This document shows positions 20,536 to 29,592 of a stretch of DNA of 64,000 nucleotides, in pieces; the first letter of the stretch is position 1, and the number at the start of each line of letters is the position of its first letter. The notes beneath the pieces are model-generated. The model saw only the letters and a list, made by a program, of their open reading frames with translations, ran no database searches and was not told the DNA's origin. A program made the position numbers and the translations under genes. Origin of the DNA: Marinobacter sp. EhC06 (lineage in GTDB: Bacteria > Pseudomonadota > Gammaproteobacteria > Pseudomonadales > Oleiphilaceae); contig NZ_LXYO01000001.1 in assembly GCF_001650915.1 (NCBI RefSeq), positions 124,001-188,000 on the forward strand, read 5' to 3'.

Positions 20536-21183
20536 TTACAGCCCGAGCACCCGACGAAGGTCAGGCACGGAATCAACGATGGCGCGCGGGGAATAATCAC
20601 CCAGCACGTCCCGCTTATGCACACCCCACTCCACCCCGATGGAAGGCATGCCAATACGCTGGGCCATTTCCAGGTCATAGCGGGTATCACCAATCATCAC
20701 GGCCTCTTCCGGCTCAATGCGGTAGAACCGGAGAATTTCCTCGAGCATGGCTGGATCGGGCTTTGAGCGCGTCTCATCGGCGCATCGGGTAATCTCAAAG
20801 TGGTCGCCAAGACCGCTGGAAACCAGGGCAGAATCCAGCCCGCGCCGGCTCTTGCCAGTGGCAACGGAACAGCTGCGCCCGGCTCCGCGCAGATCTGCAA
20901 CCACATCAGCCATCCCCTCAAACACGTTCTGGGGTGTTGTCACCTTGCTAAAGAAATAGCGGGCATAGCCGTCTCGGATACTGTTCATTTCTTCCCGGCT
21001 GATGCCCGGATAAAGCTTTTCCAAAGCCTCGACCATGCCAAGACCGATGATATCCCGGTAAGCTTCACGCTCCAGTTCGGGGTAGCCCAGATCGGTTGCG
21101 GCCTGGTGCAGGCTGTCGGCAATGTGCTCAACCGAGTCCACCAGGGTCCCGTCCCAGTCAAAAATAACCACTCTGACGTTCAT
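20536..21183 (-). CDS. HAD-IA hydrolase, phosphoglycolate-phosphatase-like
   Basis: 215 aa. Motif I is FDWDGTLVDSVEH, motif II-III elements are CSVATGKSRRGLD and EITRCADETRSKPDP, and motif IV is VMIGDTRYDLEMA: a full HAD active site with a helical cap. The substrate may be phosphoglycolate or a nucleotide monophosphate. The sequence alone does not distinguish Gph from other HAD-IA enzymes, so no symbol is given. Its ATG overlaps the rluC stop by 4 bases (ATGA). Confidence 0.85.
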   Translation of the reverse strand: MNVRVVIFDWDGTLVDSVEHIADSLHQAATDLGYPELEREAYRDIIGLGMVEALEKLYPGISREEMNSIRDGYARYFFSKVTTPQNVFEGMADVVADLRGAGRSCSVATGKSRRGLDSALVSSGLGDHFEITRCADETRSKPDPAMLEEILRFYRIEPEEAVMIGDTRYDLEMAQRIGMPSIGVEWGVHKRDVLGDYSPRAIVDSVPDLRRVLGL

Positions 21184-22241
21184 TGATCGGATCCTTTAAG
21201 ACGCCCAGAAAGCTTCCTGAGCACGTCATTGAATGCATCGTCGTAGGGCGCCTCCAGGCGCATGGCCTCACCGGAGACCGGCAAAGTGAACTCCAGGGCC
21301 CGGGCATGCAGCATCAGTCGCTGACCACCAATGGACCGGAACGCTTTGAGGCTGACATCATCCATATACTTGTCGTCACCCGCAATCGGATGACCCGCCC
21401 AGGCACTGTGAACCCGGATCTGGTGCGTCCGCCCGGTGATCGGCGACGCCTCCACCAAGCTATATCCGGCATAACGCTCCAGACAGCGGAACGTGGTCAG
21501 GGACGCTTTCCCGGCATCGTCTACCTTCACGCGGCGCTCGCCATTGGGCATCTCATAGCGCAGCAGCGGCACATCAACCCGGTCGACACTGGCCGGCCAG
21601 TCACCGGCAACCAGCGCATGATAGTGCTTGCGGATACGCTTCTGGCGCAGCTCATCCTGAAGAAAACGCAGTGCCGATCGCTTCTTGGCCACCATGACCA
21701 GGCCGGAGGTATCGCGATCCAGACGGTGAACAAGCTCCAGGAATTTTGCCGATGGGCGAGCCGAACGAAGCACCTCGATCAACCCGAAACTCAGGCCACT
21801 GCCACCGTGAACCGCAATCCCGGATGGCTTGTTGACCACCAGCATCTGGTCATTCTCGAACACAATGGCCGATTCCATCACGCCCTGAACCCGGGATCCG
21901 GGCGCCACCGGCTCGGGTTTTTCCTTGCGGGTTACCGGCGGTATACGTACTTGATCACCGGTATTCACGCGGGTATCCGGCTTCACACGCCCCTTGTTAA
22001 CCCGCACCTCGCCCTTTCGGATGACCCGATAAATAATACTCTTGGGCACACCACGAAGCTGCGCGAGCAGGAAGTTGTCCACTCTCTGACCATCGTTATC
22101 CTCGTCCACCGTCACCCACTGAACTCCCTGACGAACCTCTCCATGCGCAGCCGCGTTGTGGTCACCGCTTGCCTTACTCGTCTTGACCGGCTTTTCGGGC
22201 CTGGCTCGGGCTGGCTTCTTGCTCGCAGACTTTCGGGACAT
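21180..22241 (-). CDS. rluC: 23S rRNA pseudouridine(955/2504/2580) synthase
   Basis: 353 aa. A basic N-terminal extension leads into an S4 domain (RVDNFLLAQLRGVPKSIIYR) and the RluA-family catalytic domain, with the Asp in LVHRLDRDTSGLVMVAKK. ITGRTHQIRVHSAW and LMLHARALEF follow. It modifies three uridines in 23S rRNA. It is divergent from rne and followed directly by the HAD and sppA genes, the pseudomonad order. Confidence 0.94.
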   Translation of the reverse strand: MSRKSASKKPARARPEKPVKTSKASGDHNAAAHGEVRQGVQWVTVDEDNDGQRVDNFLLAQLRGVPKSIIYRVIRKGEVRVNKGRVKPDTRVNTGDQVRIPPVTRKEKPEPVAPGSRVQGVMESAIVFENDQMLVVNKPSGIAVHGGSGLSFGLIEVLRSARPSAKFLELVHRLDRDTSGLVMVAKKRSALRFLQDELRQKRIRKHYHALVAGDWPASVDRVDVPLLRYEMPNGERRVKVDDAGKASLTTFRCLERYAGYSLVEASPITGRTHQIRVHSAWAGHPIAGDDKYMDDVSLKAFRSIGGQRLMLHARALEFTLPVSGEAMRLEAPYDDAFNDVLRKLSGRLKGSDQ

Positions 22242-22273
22242 GAAGTTCCTTGGGTGATGGAGTGACTGCAGGA

Positions 22274-22302
22274 TTGAACGGCTGCATGAATACTGTTATA
22301 TT
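22274..22302 (+). promoter_or_regulatory. Probable sigma70 promoter of rne
   Basis: TTGAAC (22274-22279), 17 bases, TATATT (22297-22302). Start predicted near 22309, some 530 bases before the rne ATG. A long leader is expected for an autoregulated rne gene. Confidence 0.6.
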
Positions 22303-22308
22303 CCGGCG

Positions 22309-22836
22309 TGCTCTGCCGTTTGTCTACGGCCTGACCAACTCAAGTCAGAAGCCGGAGCGGCAGAAGTATACCGACACTATTCGAGAGTTTGAACGCCGGG
22401 CACCCAATCACTACCGGGAACGGCGAGAGAAATGCTCCCGGAGGACCAGGACAGATCTTCCTGAGACTGCACCCTGTACCCGGGAGAGAGAAAAACCGCG
22501 CAGAAAACCGCGGGCGACATCGCGAAGAATCATTGCCACCCAGGGCCGGGCCGTCCAGCATACGAATACGACGTGAGACCCAGGCACCTGAGTGAACCTG
22601 AAAACGGATAACATGCGTCAACAGACACGAACCTTACACGACCTCTCCCTGCCCACAGGCAGCCGGATCGTCGGCGTTGGTCTCAGACCGATAGGATCAC
22701 ACCCCCGAAGGGTCTGATTCGTCTGGCCGCCGGTCCGCCCGTGATTTAACAGGGCCCGCGGCACGCACATCCTGCTTCGCTGATGCGATCCCCTCTGGTT
22801 TTCTGTCAATTTAAACGACAGGAACTCTTTCTTTCC
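22309..22836 (+). promoter_or_regulatory. Long structured 5' leader of rne
   Basis: This 530-base stretch has no convincing gene on either strand. It contains several short hairpins: CTCCCG/CGGGAG (22435 and 22481), CTGCC/GGCAG (22649-22662), GGTCT/AGACC (22679-22689) and ACCC/GGGT near 22702-22713. In E. coli RNase E represses its own synthesis by cleaving a structured 361-nt leader. The same arrangement is inferred here from length, position and folding potential. Confidence 0.5.
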
Positions 22837-25800
22837 ATGAAAAGAATGCTAATCAATGCAACTCATCCCGAAGAGTTGCGCGTCGCCCTGGTTGACGGCC
22901 AGCGTCTGTTTGATCTTGATATCGAATCCAGCTCCCGCGAGCAGAAAAAAGCCAACATCTATAAAGGCCGCATTACCCGCGTCGAGCCCAGCCTTGAGGC
23001 CGCCTTTGTTGATTTCGGTGCCGAGCGCCACGGCTTTCTGCCGCTGAAGGAGATTTCCAAGGAGTACTTCAAGAAGTCTCCCGGCCAGATCGAAGGCAAG
23101 ATCAACATCAAGGACGTGGTGTCCGAAGGCCAGGAAGTTATCGTACAGGTCGACAAGGAAGAACGTGGCAACAAGGGCGCAGCCCTGACCACCTTTATTT
23201 CCCTGGCCGGCCGCTACCTGGTGCTGATGCCCAACAACCCCCGTGCCGGCGGCATTTCCCGCCGCATTGAGGGCGATGAGCGGGCCCAGCTCAAAGAAGC
23301 CATGAACGATGTCCAGGTGCCAAAATCCATGGGCATCATCGTTCGCACCGCCGGTATTGGCCGTAGCACCGAAGAACTCCAGTGGGATCTGGATTATCTG
23401 GTTCAGTTCTGGGAAGCCATCACTCAGGCCGCTGGTGAGCGCAAGGCCCCCTTCCTGATTCACCAGGAAAGCAACGTTATCATTCGCGCGGTTCGCGACT
23501 ACCTTCGCCAGGACATTGGCGAAGTCCTGATTGACGCCAACGGGGTTTATGAAGACGTTCTGAATTTCGTTCGCGCGGTCATGCCAACCTTCGAGAACAA
23601 GATCAAGCTGTACAAGGATGAAATCCCCCTGTTCAGCCGCTACCAGATTGAGGGCCAGATCGAGACGGCGTTCCAGCGGGAAGTGAAACTGCCCTCCGGT
23701 GGCTCCATCGTAATTGATCCGACTGAGGCCCTGGTTTCTATCGACATCAACTCCTCCCGGGCCACCAAAGGCCAGGACATCGAGGAAACCGCTCTCCAGA
23801 CCAACCTGGAAGCGGCCGAGGAAATTGCCCGCCAGTTACGCCTGCGTGACATGGGCGGCCTGATTGTCATCGACTTCATCGACATGACGCCGGCCAAGCA
23901 CCAGCGGGAAGTTGAGCAGAAGATGCGCGAGGCCCTGGAAATCGACCGGGCCCGGGTTCAGGTAGGCAAGATCTCCCGATTTGGCCTGCTGGAAATGTCC
24001 CGACAGCGCTTGCGCCCCTCCCTGGGCGAGACCCGCAGCGAAGTCTGCCCCCGGTGTGAAGGCCAGGGCACAATCCGCGGCATTGAGTCCCTCGCCCTGA
24101 GCATCATGCGCCTGATCTACGAGGAGTCTTCGAAGGACAAGACCGGCGAAGTGCGAGCCGTCGTGCCCGTTTCTGTTGCCACTTTCCTGCTCAACGAGAA
24201 GCGCAAGCAGCTGGCCGACATTGAGGCCCGGCAGGAAGTCAGCGTGGTGGTGGTTCCGGTTCCACACATGGAAACCCCACACTTTGAAATCATCCGGATG
24301 CGTCAGGATGAAACTACGCCCGAGCATATCTCCAGCCACCAGGTGGCCCAGGAGTACAGCGAGCGTGAAGAGGAAATCTTTGAGGCTCCGACCCCTGAAA
24401 AACCGGTTCGTGAGCAGGCTGCTGTGAAGGCCATCCGGCCCAGCGCCCCCGCGCCCACCCCGGCAGAACCCAAGGCCGCCGAGACGGCCGAGCAGGAAGA
24501 AGGCCTGTTCCGCCGGCTCGGTCGAAAGATCTCCGCTTTCTTCAGTGGCGAGGAAGAGCAAAAGATCGAAAATCGCGACCAGGGCAAAGGCCAGCGCGAG
24601 GATCGCCGAAACCAGGGCCGTCAGGATCGTCGCAAATCCCGGGTAGCCCGCGGCGACGACCAGCGTTCCGGTGGCAACCGCACTGGTAACGACCGTCGCC
24701 AGGGTGGCCAACAAGGTCGCGGTGACGACAACCGTGGGCGCGGACGTAACCGCAATGATGAGCAGAGCCGTGGCAACCAGAATCGCCAGAGCGCAGACAA
24801 CAAAGGCTCGGATAACCGCGGAGGCGATAACAAGAGCGCTGACAGCAAAGGCTCTGATAACCGCCGTGACAACCGTCGCGACAACCAGGGCCGTGGCCGC
24901 AACAGACCCCAGCGGGACCAGAAAGACAACCGCGATCAGAAGGATCAGGGCCCGCAGGATAACGCAGCCAAGTCCGGTCCGGCTGACAAGTCCGGCACGG
25001 ACGAGAAGCGCCGCAAGCCACGTCGCCAACGGAATCGTGACGGCTCTCCCTCTGAAGCACCAGCTTCCTCACCGGCGGATCGCAAAGCCGCCCGCAGCGA
25101 GAAGCACCAGAAGGATACCCAACCGGAAAAAGGTCGTGACGATGCCAAGCCGGAAGTAAAAGCCGAGCAGACGCAGGAGACCGCGAGCAAGCCGGTGGCG
25201 CCCGAAAAGTTCGAGAAAGCTGAAACCCGGACCGAGACAGCGCCCGCTGCCAAGGAAGCACCGAAAACAGAGGCAGCCCAGCAAGCGCCTGAAAAAGAGC
25301 AGAAGCCTGAACAGGCATCTGCAGACAAGGCGACTTCAGACAAGGCGGCTTCAGACAGCAAGCCTGACGCACGGTCGGAAGAAGCTGCAAAAGTCGCTGA
25401 CCAGCCAGCTGAAAAACCGGCTGAAAAGCCTGAAGCAGATAAAGCAAAAGCGGAGAAAGCTGAAAAGGCAGAGCCGGCCAAAGCCGAAAAAAGCTCAGAA
25501 CCTCGTCAGAAGTCTGAGGATAAGGGCGAGAAAGTTACCGAAAAGGCTCAAAAACTAGCCAGGGAAACAGCGCCTGCCAAGAGCAGCGCCGTCGCTGATG
25601 AGCAGAAACCCGCAACCGACCAGGCTCCGAAAGAAGAGACCGCCAACAAGCCAGCGCCGGAATCCAAGGCAGCCCCCAAAGGCGAACAGACGCCTGCGGC
25701 CAAAGAGCAGCCTGTGGAATCAAACGAGGCGCCCGCGCCGAAGGCCAAACCCGAGGCGGCGGCCAAACCTGAAACGGCAGCCGCACCCGAGAAAGCTGAA

Positions 25801-26088
25801 AAGCCAGCGGAGAAGAAGGCAGTAACCGAGAGCCCGGCTCCCGAGGCCCAGCCGGAACCGAAGCAACCGGCACCTGCGAAGGCTGAAGCTGAGAAGGTGA
25901 AGACTGAAAAAGCAGAGCCGGAGAAGGTTGGGAAGCCTTCAACTCCGGAAACAGCAGCGCAGGACACGCCTGCTGAAGCTCCGGCCGTTGACGTTCCGGT
26001 GACGCCGGGCCGCGCCTACAATGACCCAAGAGAAGTCCGCAAGCGCCAGAAGGCTGCGGAAGAGGCCAAAAAGGCCGGGAGTAACTAA
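22837..26088 (+). CDS. rne: Ribonuclease E
   Basis: 1083 aa from ATG 22837 ([20 protein letters not shown]); the frame opens 18 codons earlier but this is the family start. The catalytic half keeps the E. coli numbering: D303 ([12 protein letters not shown]), D346 region (IVIDFIDM) and the Zn-link C404/C407 (CPRCEGQG), after an S1 domain at ~35-125. Residues ~556-571 ([15 protein letters not shown]) are an amphipathic membrane-targeting helix. Next come an Arg/Asn/Gly/Asp-rich RNA-binding stretch (~575-720) and an Ala/Lys/Glu/Pro low-complexity tail. The C-terminus has [11 protein letters not shown], like the NDPR motif of pseudomonad RNase E. It initiates mRNA decay and rRNA/tRNA processing. 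Its inhibitor gene rraA lies 3 kb away. Confidence 0.97.
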   Translation: MKRMLINATHPEELRVALVDGQRLFDLDIESSSREQKKANIYKGRITRVEPSLEAAFVDFGAERHGFLPLKEISKEYFKKSPGQIEGKINIKDVVSEGQEVIVQVDKEERGNKGAALTTFISLAGRYLVLMPNNPRAGGISRRIEGDERAQLKEAMNDVQVPKSMGIIVRTAGIGRSTEELQWDLDYLVQFWEAITQAAGERKAPFLIHQESNVIIRAVRDYLRQDIGEVLIDANGVYEDVLNFVRAVMPTFENKIKLYKDEIPLFSRYQIEGQIETAFQREVKLPSGGSIVIDPTEALVSIDINSSRATKGQDIEETALQTNLEAAEEIARQLRLRDMGGLIVIDFIDMTPAKHQREVEQKMREALEIDRARVQVGKISRFGLLEMSRQRLRPSLGETRSEVCPRCEGQGTIRGIESLALSIMRLIYEESSKDKTGEVRAVVPVSVATFLLNEKRKQLADIEARQEVSVVVVPVPHMETPHFEIIRMRQDETTPEHISSHQVAQEYSEREEEIFEAPTPEKPVREQAAVKAIRPSAPAPTPAEPKAAETAEQEEGLFRRLGRKISAFFSGEEEQKIENRDQGKGQREDRRNQGRQDRRKSRVARGDDQRSGGNRTGNDRRQGGQQGRGDDNRGRGRNRNDEQSRGNQNRQSADNKGSDNRGGDNKSADSKGSDNRRDNRRDNQGRGRNRPQRDQKDNRDQKDQGPQDNAAKSGPADKSGTDEKRRKPRRQRNRDGSPSEAPASSPADRKAARSEKHQKDTQPEKGRDDAKPEVKAEQTQETASKPVAPEKFEKAETRTETAPAAKEAPKTEAAQQAPEKEQKPEQASADKATSDKAASDSKPDARSEEAAKVADQPAEKPAEKPEADKAKAEKAEKAEPAKAEKSSEPRQKSEDKGEKVTEKAQKLARETAPAKSSAVADEQKPATDQAPKEETANKPAPESKAAPKGEQTPAAKEQPVESNEAPAPKAKPEAAAKPETAAAPEKAEKPAEKKAVTESPAPEAQPEPKQPAPAKAEAEKVKTEKAEPEKVGKPSTPETAAQDTPAEAPAVDVPVTPGRAYNDPREVRKRQKAAEEAKKAGSN

Positions 26089-26091
26089 CTG

Positions 26092-26634
26092 ATGCTATCG
26101 AACTCCGACATTGAAGCGCTGGAAGACATCCTCTTTGCCGAGCCCTGGGGCGATGATGCCCTGGATTTCTTCGGTTTCCACGGGGTGGTCTGTGCCAGCG
26201 TCGTCGGCCCGGCTGAACTGAGCGCGGAAGAAATCTTTCGCCTCGCCACGGGCGCCGATCAGGTACCCGACACCGGGATTCCCGAGGTGTTCAGGCGTTG
26301 CTCCGTCCAACTGGCCAATGACATGGCCCATGCCCTGGATATGGGGCAGGCCCTGGAATTGCCGGAGCCAGAGGACGGCGACCCGATGAACGCCCTGGAA
26401 AACTGGTGTGCGGGGTTCGTGGATACGTTCCTTGAACACGAAGAGCAGTGGCTCGAAGCGGCCAGCGAGGAAGAAACCGCCGATCTGATGGTGCCTATGC
26501 TGACCCTTTCGGGACTGTTCGATGACGAGGACTTCCAGAAGGTTCGCAACAGTGACAAGCTGTCCCGGCAGATGGCCGATGCCATTCCGGACTCACTGAC
26601 GGACCTGTACTTACTGTTCCACGCGCCGGATTAA
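26092..26634 (+). CDS. UPF0149 / YecA-YgfB family protein
   Basis: 180 aa, acidic, helical. The pattern DALDFFGFHGVVCASVVGP at the N-terminus and ALENWCAGFVDTFLEHEEQW in the middle are family signatures. Homologues (YgfB in Pseudomonas) influence gene expression and stress responses, but a general biochemical role is not established. It starts 3 bases after the rne stop, so it is probably translated from the rne transcript. Its end overlaps the convergent PHP gene by 4 bases. Confidence 0.85.
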   Translation: MLSNSDIEALEDILFAEPWGDDALDFFGFHGVVCASVVGPAELSAEEIFRLATGADQVPDTGIPEVFRRCSVQLANDMAHALDMGQALELPEPEDGDPMNALENWCAGFVDTFLEHEEQWLEAASEEETADLMVPMLTLSGLFDDEDFQKVRNSDKLSRQMADAIPDSLTDLYLLFHAPD

Positions 26635-27509
26635 GCCGGCGCGCCGCTCAGAACAGGTTGTCTGAATGAATGCCAGACCGGCTCAAGCCCGTCTGGCATT
26701 TTCATGATACGGCCAAGTTCACACCAGGGAGCGCCAGGAAAGTGAAAATCACTGCCCTGAGATGCCAACAGTTTTTCTTTCCGGCACAGCTCTGCCAGAA
26801 AGCCCAAGTCGCCACTGGACTGACCTGAGGTAGATACCTCAATTGCTTGCCCCCCTGCCCTTCGAAAATCCGCTGTCAGCTCTCTCAACTTGGTTGCCGT
26901 AAGCTGGTATTTTCGGGGATGGGCAAGAACCGCAACGCCACCTGCCTCGATAATCCAGCGAACGACCTCTGGAAGCTCCGGCCAAAAGGCCTTTACATCT
27001 CCGGGCTTACCGTTGCCCAGATATCGCTTGAAAGCCTGGGCAGCATTGCGCACCACGCCAGCCCCTGTCAGAACCTGGGCAAAGTGCGGACGCCCCGGGA
27101 CATCGCCACCGGCAGCCTCGGAGGCCTTACCCAGAAGATCATCAACACCAAGCTTTCCGAGGCGCTCAGCGATCATTCGCGCACGAGCCCAGCGATTGTC
27201 ATTCTGCTGCTCCAGAGCCCGCCGGAAACCGTCGGCCTCAGAATCAAAATCGAGGCCGACGATATGGATGGTGCGGCTTTTCCAGAGGCAGGAGAGCTCA
27301 ACCCCCGAGATCAGCACGATGCCCTGTGCCTGCGCAGCCGTCTGCGCTTCGGCAAGTCCCGCGATAGTGTCATGGTCGGTCAGGGAAAGATGAGTGACGC
27401 CGCGACCGGCAGCTCGCTCAACCAGCGCCGCCGGTGATAGCGCGCCATCAGAAGCTGTGCTGTGGCAATGCAGATCAATGCACAAATGCGGGTCTTGCGG
27501 TATAGTCAC
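26631..27509 (-). CDS. PHP-domain 3',5'-nucleoside bisphosphate phosphatase / RNase AM-like
   Basis: 292 aa from a GTG at 27509, with AGGA seven bases ahead; this matches the length of E. coli YciV/TrpH. The trinuclear metal motifs of PHP enzymes are visible: DLHCHSTASDG, SLTDHDTIAGL, VLAHPRKY and GSDFHFPGAPW. Family members hydrolyse pAp and act as 5'-3' exonucleases that trim rRNA 5' ends. The open frame extends 25 codons further upstream, but without supporting start features. It is divergent from a yciI-like gene. Confidence 0.88.
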   Translation of the reverse strand: MTIPQDPHLCIDLHCHSTASDGALSPAALVERAAGRGVTHLSLTDHDTIAGLAEAQTAAQAQGIVLISGVELSCLWKSRTIHIVGLDFDSEADGFRRALEQQNDNRWARARMIAERLGKLGVDDLLGKASEAAGGDVPGRPHFAQVLTGAGVVRNAAQAFKRYLGNGKPGDVKAFWPELPEVVRWIIEAGGVAVLAHPRKYQLTATKLRELTADFRRAGGQAIEVSTSGQSSGDLGFLAELCRKEKLLASQGSDFHFPGAPWCELGRIMKMPDGLEPVWHSFRQPVLSGAPA

Positions 27510-27639
27510 AAAATATCCTGAATCATCAGATAACTGGCGGCATGCCTTGGATTTACAGTGTACCAGCCAACCCCTGCGCGACACGACCGCTGATTATCTG
27601 CCCGATTATCTCGTATATGAAGTCATTTCGGAGAGCTGA

Positions 27640-27939
27640 ATGTATTACGCGATTATCAGTGAAGACGTCGAGAACAGCCTGCCGTTACGCCAGTCCGCCC
27701 GCCCTGCACATATCGAGCGGCTGCAGGCTTTGAAAGCAGAAGGCAGGTTGCTTGTTGCCGGCCCTCATCCGGCACTTGATACACCCGAGCCCGGCGATGC
27801 CGGATTTACCGGCAGCCTGGTGATCGCGGAATTCGACTCTCTGGAAGCAGCCCAGGCCTGGGCGGATGCCGACCCCTACGTTGATGCAGGCGTCTATCAG
27901 AACGTTGTCGTGAAGCCTTTCAAAGCCGTTCTGCCGTGA
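27640..27939 (+). CDS. YciI-like protein
   Basis: 99 aa. [18 protein letters not shown], then [11 protein letters not shown] and [23 protein letters not shown], is the dimeric alpha/beta (ferredoxin-like) YciI fold, with the conserved His and Asp that form the putative active site. GGAG precedes the ATG. The true function of YciI is unknown. Here it is divergent from the PHP gene and ahead of an SH3-domain gene. Confidence 0.9.
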   Translation: MYYAIISEDVENSLPLRQSARPAHIERLQALKAEGRLLVAGPHPALDTPEPGDAGFTGSLVIAEFDSLEAAQAWADADPYVDAGVYQNVVVKPFKAVLP

Positions 27940-28064
27940 GCAGAAGGCCAGGCTGCATGAGTTTATTGTAATGATGGCTCGCTTGCACGGCGGGGCATCT
28001 GTGACAAAATTGCGCTTTTAATCACGCTCAGATTTCAACCGAAGAATTTCAGGGAACGTAACCA

Positions 28065-28736
28065 GTGACGCTTTTTCGCCTCGCCATCAGTGTATTGTTC
28101 GCAGTGTCGTCCATTGCCGTTGCCCAGGCCAAAACTGTCTGGGTAGACGACCAGTTGTACCTTCCGGTGAGGTCCGGCGCTGGTTCCCAATACCGGATCA
28201 TCGAAAATGCGGTGCCCAGCGGCACACCGCTGGAAGTACTTGAAGCATCTGACTCCGGTTACACCCGGGTCCGCACTCCGAAAGGCAATGAGGGTTGGGT
28301 ATCCAGCCAGTACCTGAGCGAGACGCCCATCGCCGCAGACCGCCTTCGGACAGCCAATCGCCAACTGGAAGAAACCCGCGCCGAGCTGGCCCGTGTCAAG
28401 GAGCAGCTGTCCAACGTGGTTAGTGAGCGAGACGCTCTGGAAAGCTCGGAGTCCTCTCTTTCTGACCGTTCACAGGAACTCCAGGAAGAACTACAGCGGA
28501 TAAAGAGTATCGCAGCCGATTCCATCAACCTGGAACGTCGTAATCGCGAGCTCCGTGAAGAAAACCAGAAGATTCGCAACGACCTTGAGGTACTTACGGC
28601 CGAAAACGAACGCCTTGAAGCCAGCAAGGAATACGACTTCATGCTGCTGGGCGCGGGCCTGGTTCTCGGTGGTGTGCTGCTGGCACTGATCATCCCGATG
28701 CTCAAACCGACAAGAAAAACCGACAACTGGGCCTGA
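28065..28736 (+). CDS. SH3-domain envelope protein (TIGR04211 / YgiM-like)
   Basis: 223 aa from a GTG, with AGGGA eight bases ahead. Parts in order: a signal peptide ending AVAQA, a bacterial SH3 domain (YLPVRSGAGSQYRIIENAVPSG ... GWVSSQYLSE in two stretches), a long coiled coil (~95-190) and a C-terminal TM segment (LLGAGLVLGGVLLALIIPML) with a basic tail. The SH3 domain and coil therefore lie in the periplasm, anchored at the C-terminus. YgiM-type proteins are poorly understood, perhaps binding peptidoglycan. A PilZ gene starts 4 bases after it. Confidence 0.85.
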   Translation: MTLFRLAISVLFAVSSIAVAQAKTVWVDDQLYLPVRSGAGSQYRIIENAVPSGTPLEVLEASDSGYTRVRTPKGNEGWVSSQYLSETPIAADRLRTANRQLEETRAELARVKEQLSNVVSERDALESSESSLSDRSQELQEELQRIKSIAADSINLERRNRELREENQKIRNDLEVLTAENERLEASKEYDFMLLGAGLVLGGVLLALIIPMLKPTRKTDNWA

Positions 28737-28740
28737 TGCC

Positions 28741-29031
28741 ATGAAGGATTACTCGGAAAAACGCGATTTCCACCGTATGCAGGTAAACTCGGAGATTGAG
28801 ATTACCGATAGCCAGGGCAATCGCTTCAAAGGAGTATGCCGGGACCTGAGCGCCGCCGGCATGCAGCTTTACGTCGAGCGGGAGGTGGCCGTGGGAGAGG
28901 AACTCCAGACGGTTCTTCACCCCACCAGTGATCAATTCCCGCCACTGGAAACCGTTTGCGAGGTCATTCGCAGCGAACCGGAAGGCGACGGATTCCTCCT
29001 GGGAACAAACATCAGCGAAGTCACTCGCTGA
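28741..29031 (+). CDS. PilZ-domain protein
   Basis: 96 aa single PilZ domain. The c-di-GMP binding signatures are RDFHRMQ (RxxxR-like, spaced K/R-D-F-x-R) near the N-terminus and the DLSAAGMQLYV motif (D/NxSxxG). It would bind c-di-GMP and act as a small adaptor; the output is unknown. It begins 4 bases after the SH3 gene, so the pair is an operon, with a strong terminator right after. Confidence 0.87.
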   Translation: MKDYSEKRDFHRMQVNSEIEITDSQGNRFKGVCRDLSAAGMQLYVEREVAVGEELQTVLHPTSDQFPPLETVCEVIRSEPEGDGFLLGTNISEVTR

Positions 29032-29034
29032 ACG

Positions 29035-29063
29035 AAAAACGGCGGCCATTGGCCGCCGTTTTT
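29035..29063. terminator. Bidirectional terminator between pilZ and rraA
   Basis: AAAAACGGCGGCC/GGCCGCCGTTTTT with a 3-base loop, T-runs on both strands. It lies between two convergent genes and can serve both. Confidence 0.93.
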
Positions 29064-29082
29064 GTTTGTGTCGAGTCAAGCC

Positions 29083-29562
29083 TCAGACCAGAGGCTTCTC
29101 GGAGACGATGATGCCGTTGTTATCGGCGTAGACGTAGTGTCCGGGGTGGAAGGTTACGCCGTGAAAGGTGACCGGAACATTCAGGTCACCAAGGCCACGT
29201 TTTTCGCTCTTCCTGGGGTGGGTGCCCAGGGCCTGGACACCGAGGGCGGTGTTGCCAATTTCATCCACATCGCGCACGCAACCATAGATAATAAGACCGG
29301 CCCAGCCGTTGCTCGCTGCTTTCTCAGCCAGCATGTCTCCCAGCAGCGCATGACGCTTCGAGGCACCACCGTCCACGACCATCACACGACCGTTTCCAGG
29401 TTGACCAACCTGCTCTTTCACCACGGAGTTATCCTCAAAGCATTTCACGGTTACAATCTCGCCGCCAAAAGCCTTGTTGCCGCCGTAGTTATTGAACCCG
29501 GGTCCAACAACCTGCACTTCCGGAAATTCGTCACACAGGTCCGGGGTAATTATCGTCGTCAC
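29083..29562 (-). CDS. rraA: Regulator of ribonuclease E activity A
   Basis: 159 aa, the usual length. [39 protein letters not shown] and [14 protein letters not shown] are the RraA/DlpA signatures; the trimer binds the C-terminal region of RNase E and inhibits it. Some related proteins are 4-hydroxy-4-methyl-2-oxoglutarate aldolases, so an enzymatic side role is possible. It starts 30 bases after the ppsA stop and is probably co-transcribed with it. Confidence 0.92.
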   Translation of the reverse strand: MTTIITPDLCDEFPEVQVVGPGFNNYGGNKAFGGEIVTVKCFEDNSVVKEQVGQPGNGRVMVVDGGASKRHALLGDMLAEKAASNGWAGLIIYGCVRDVDEIGNTALGVQALGTHPRKSEKRGLGDLNVPVTFHGVTFHPGHYVYADNNGIIVSEKPLV

Positions 29563-29592
29563 GTTGTCGCTCTCCTTATCCTGGAAATGAAG

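Noticed and set aside
24661..24960. Possible tandem repeat array in DNA
   Set aside because: The repetitiveness is at codon level (Arg/Asn/Asp/Gly runs) inside the RNase E scaffold; periods are irregular and there is no unit of fixed length.
23836..25029. Large open frames antisense to the rne tail (also 24542-25481 and 25535-26029)
   Set aside because: They mirror the repetitive low-complexity rne C-terminal region; their hydrophobic Ala/Val or Ser/Phe composition is what such DNA yields when read backwards.
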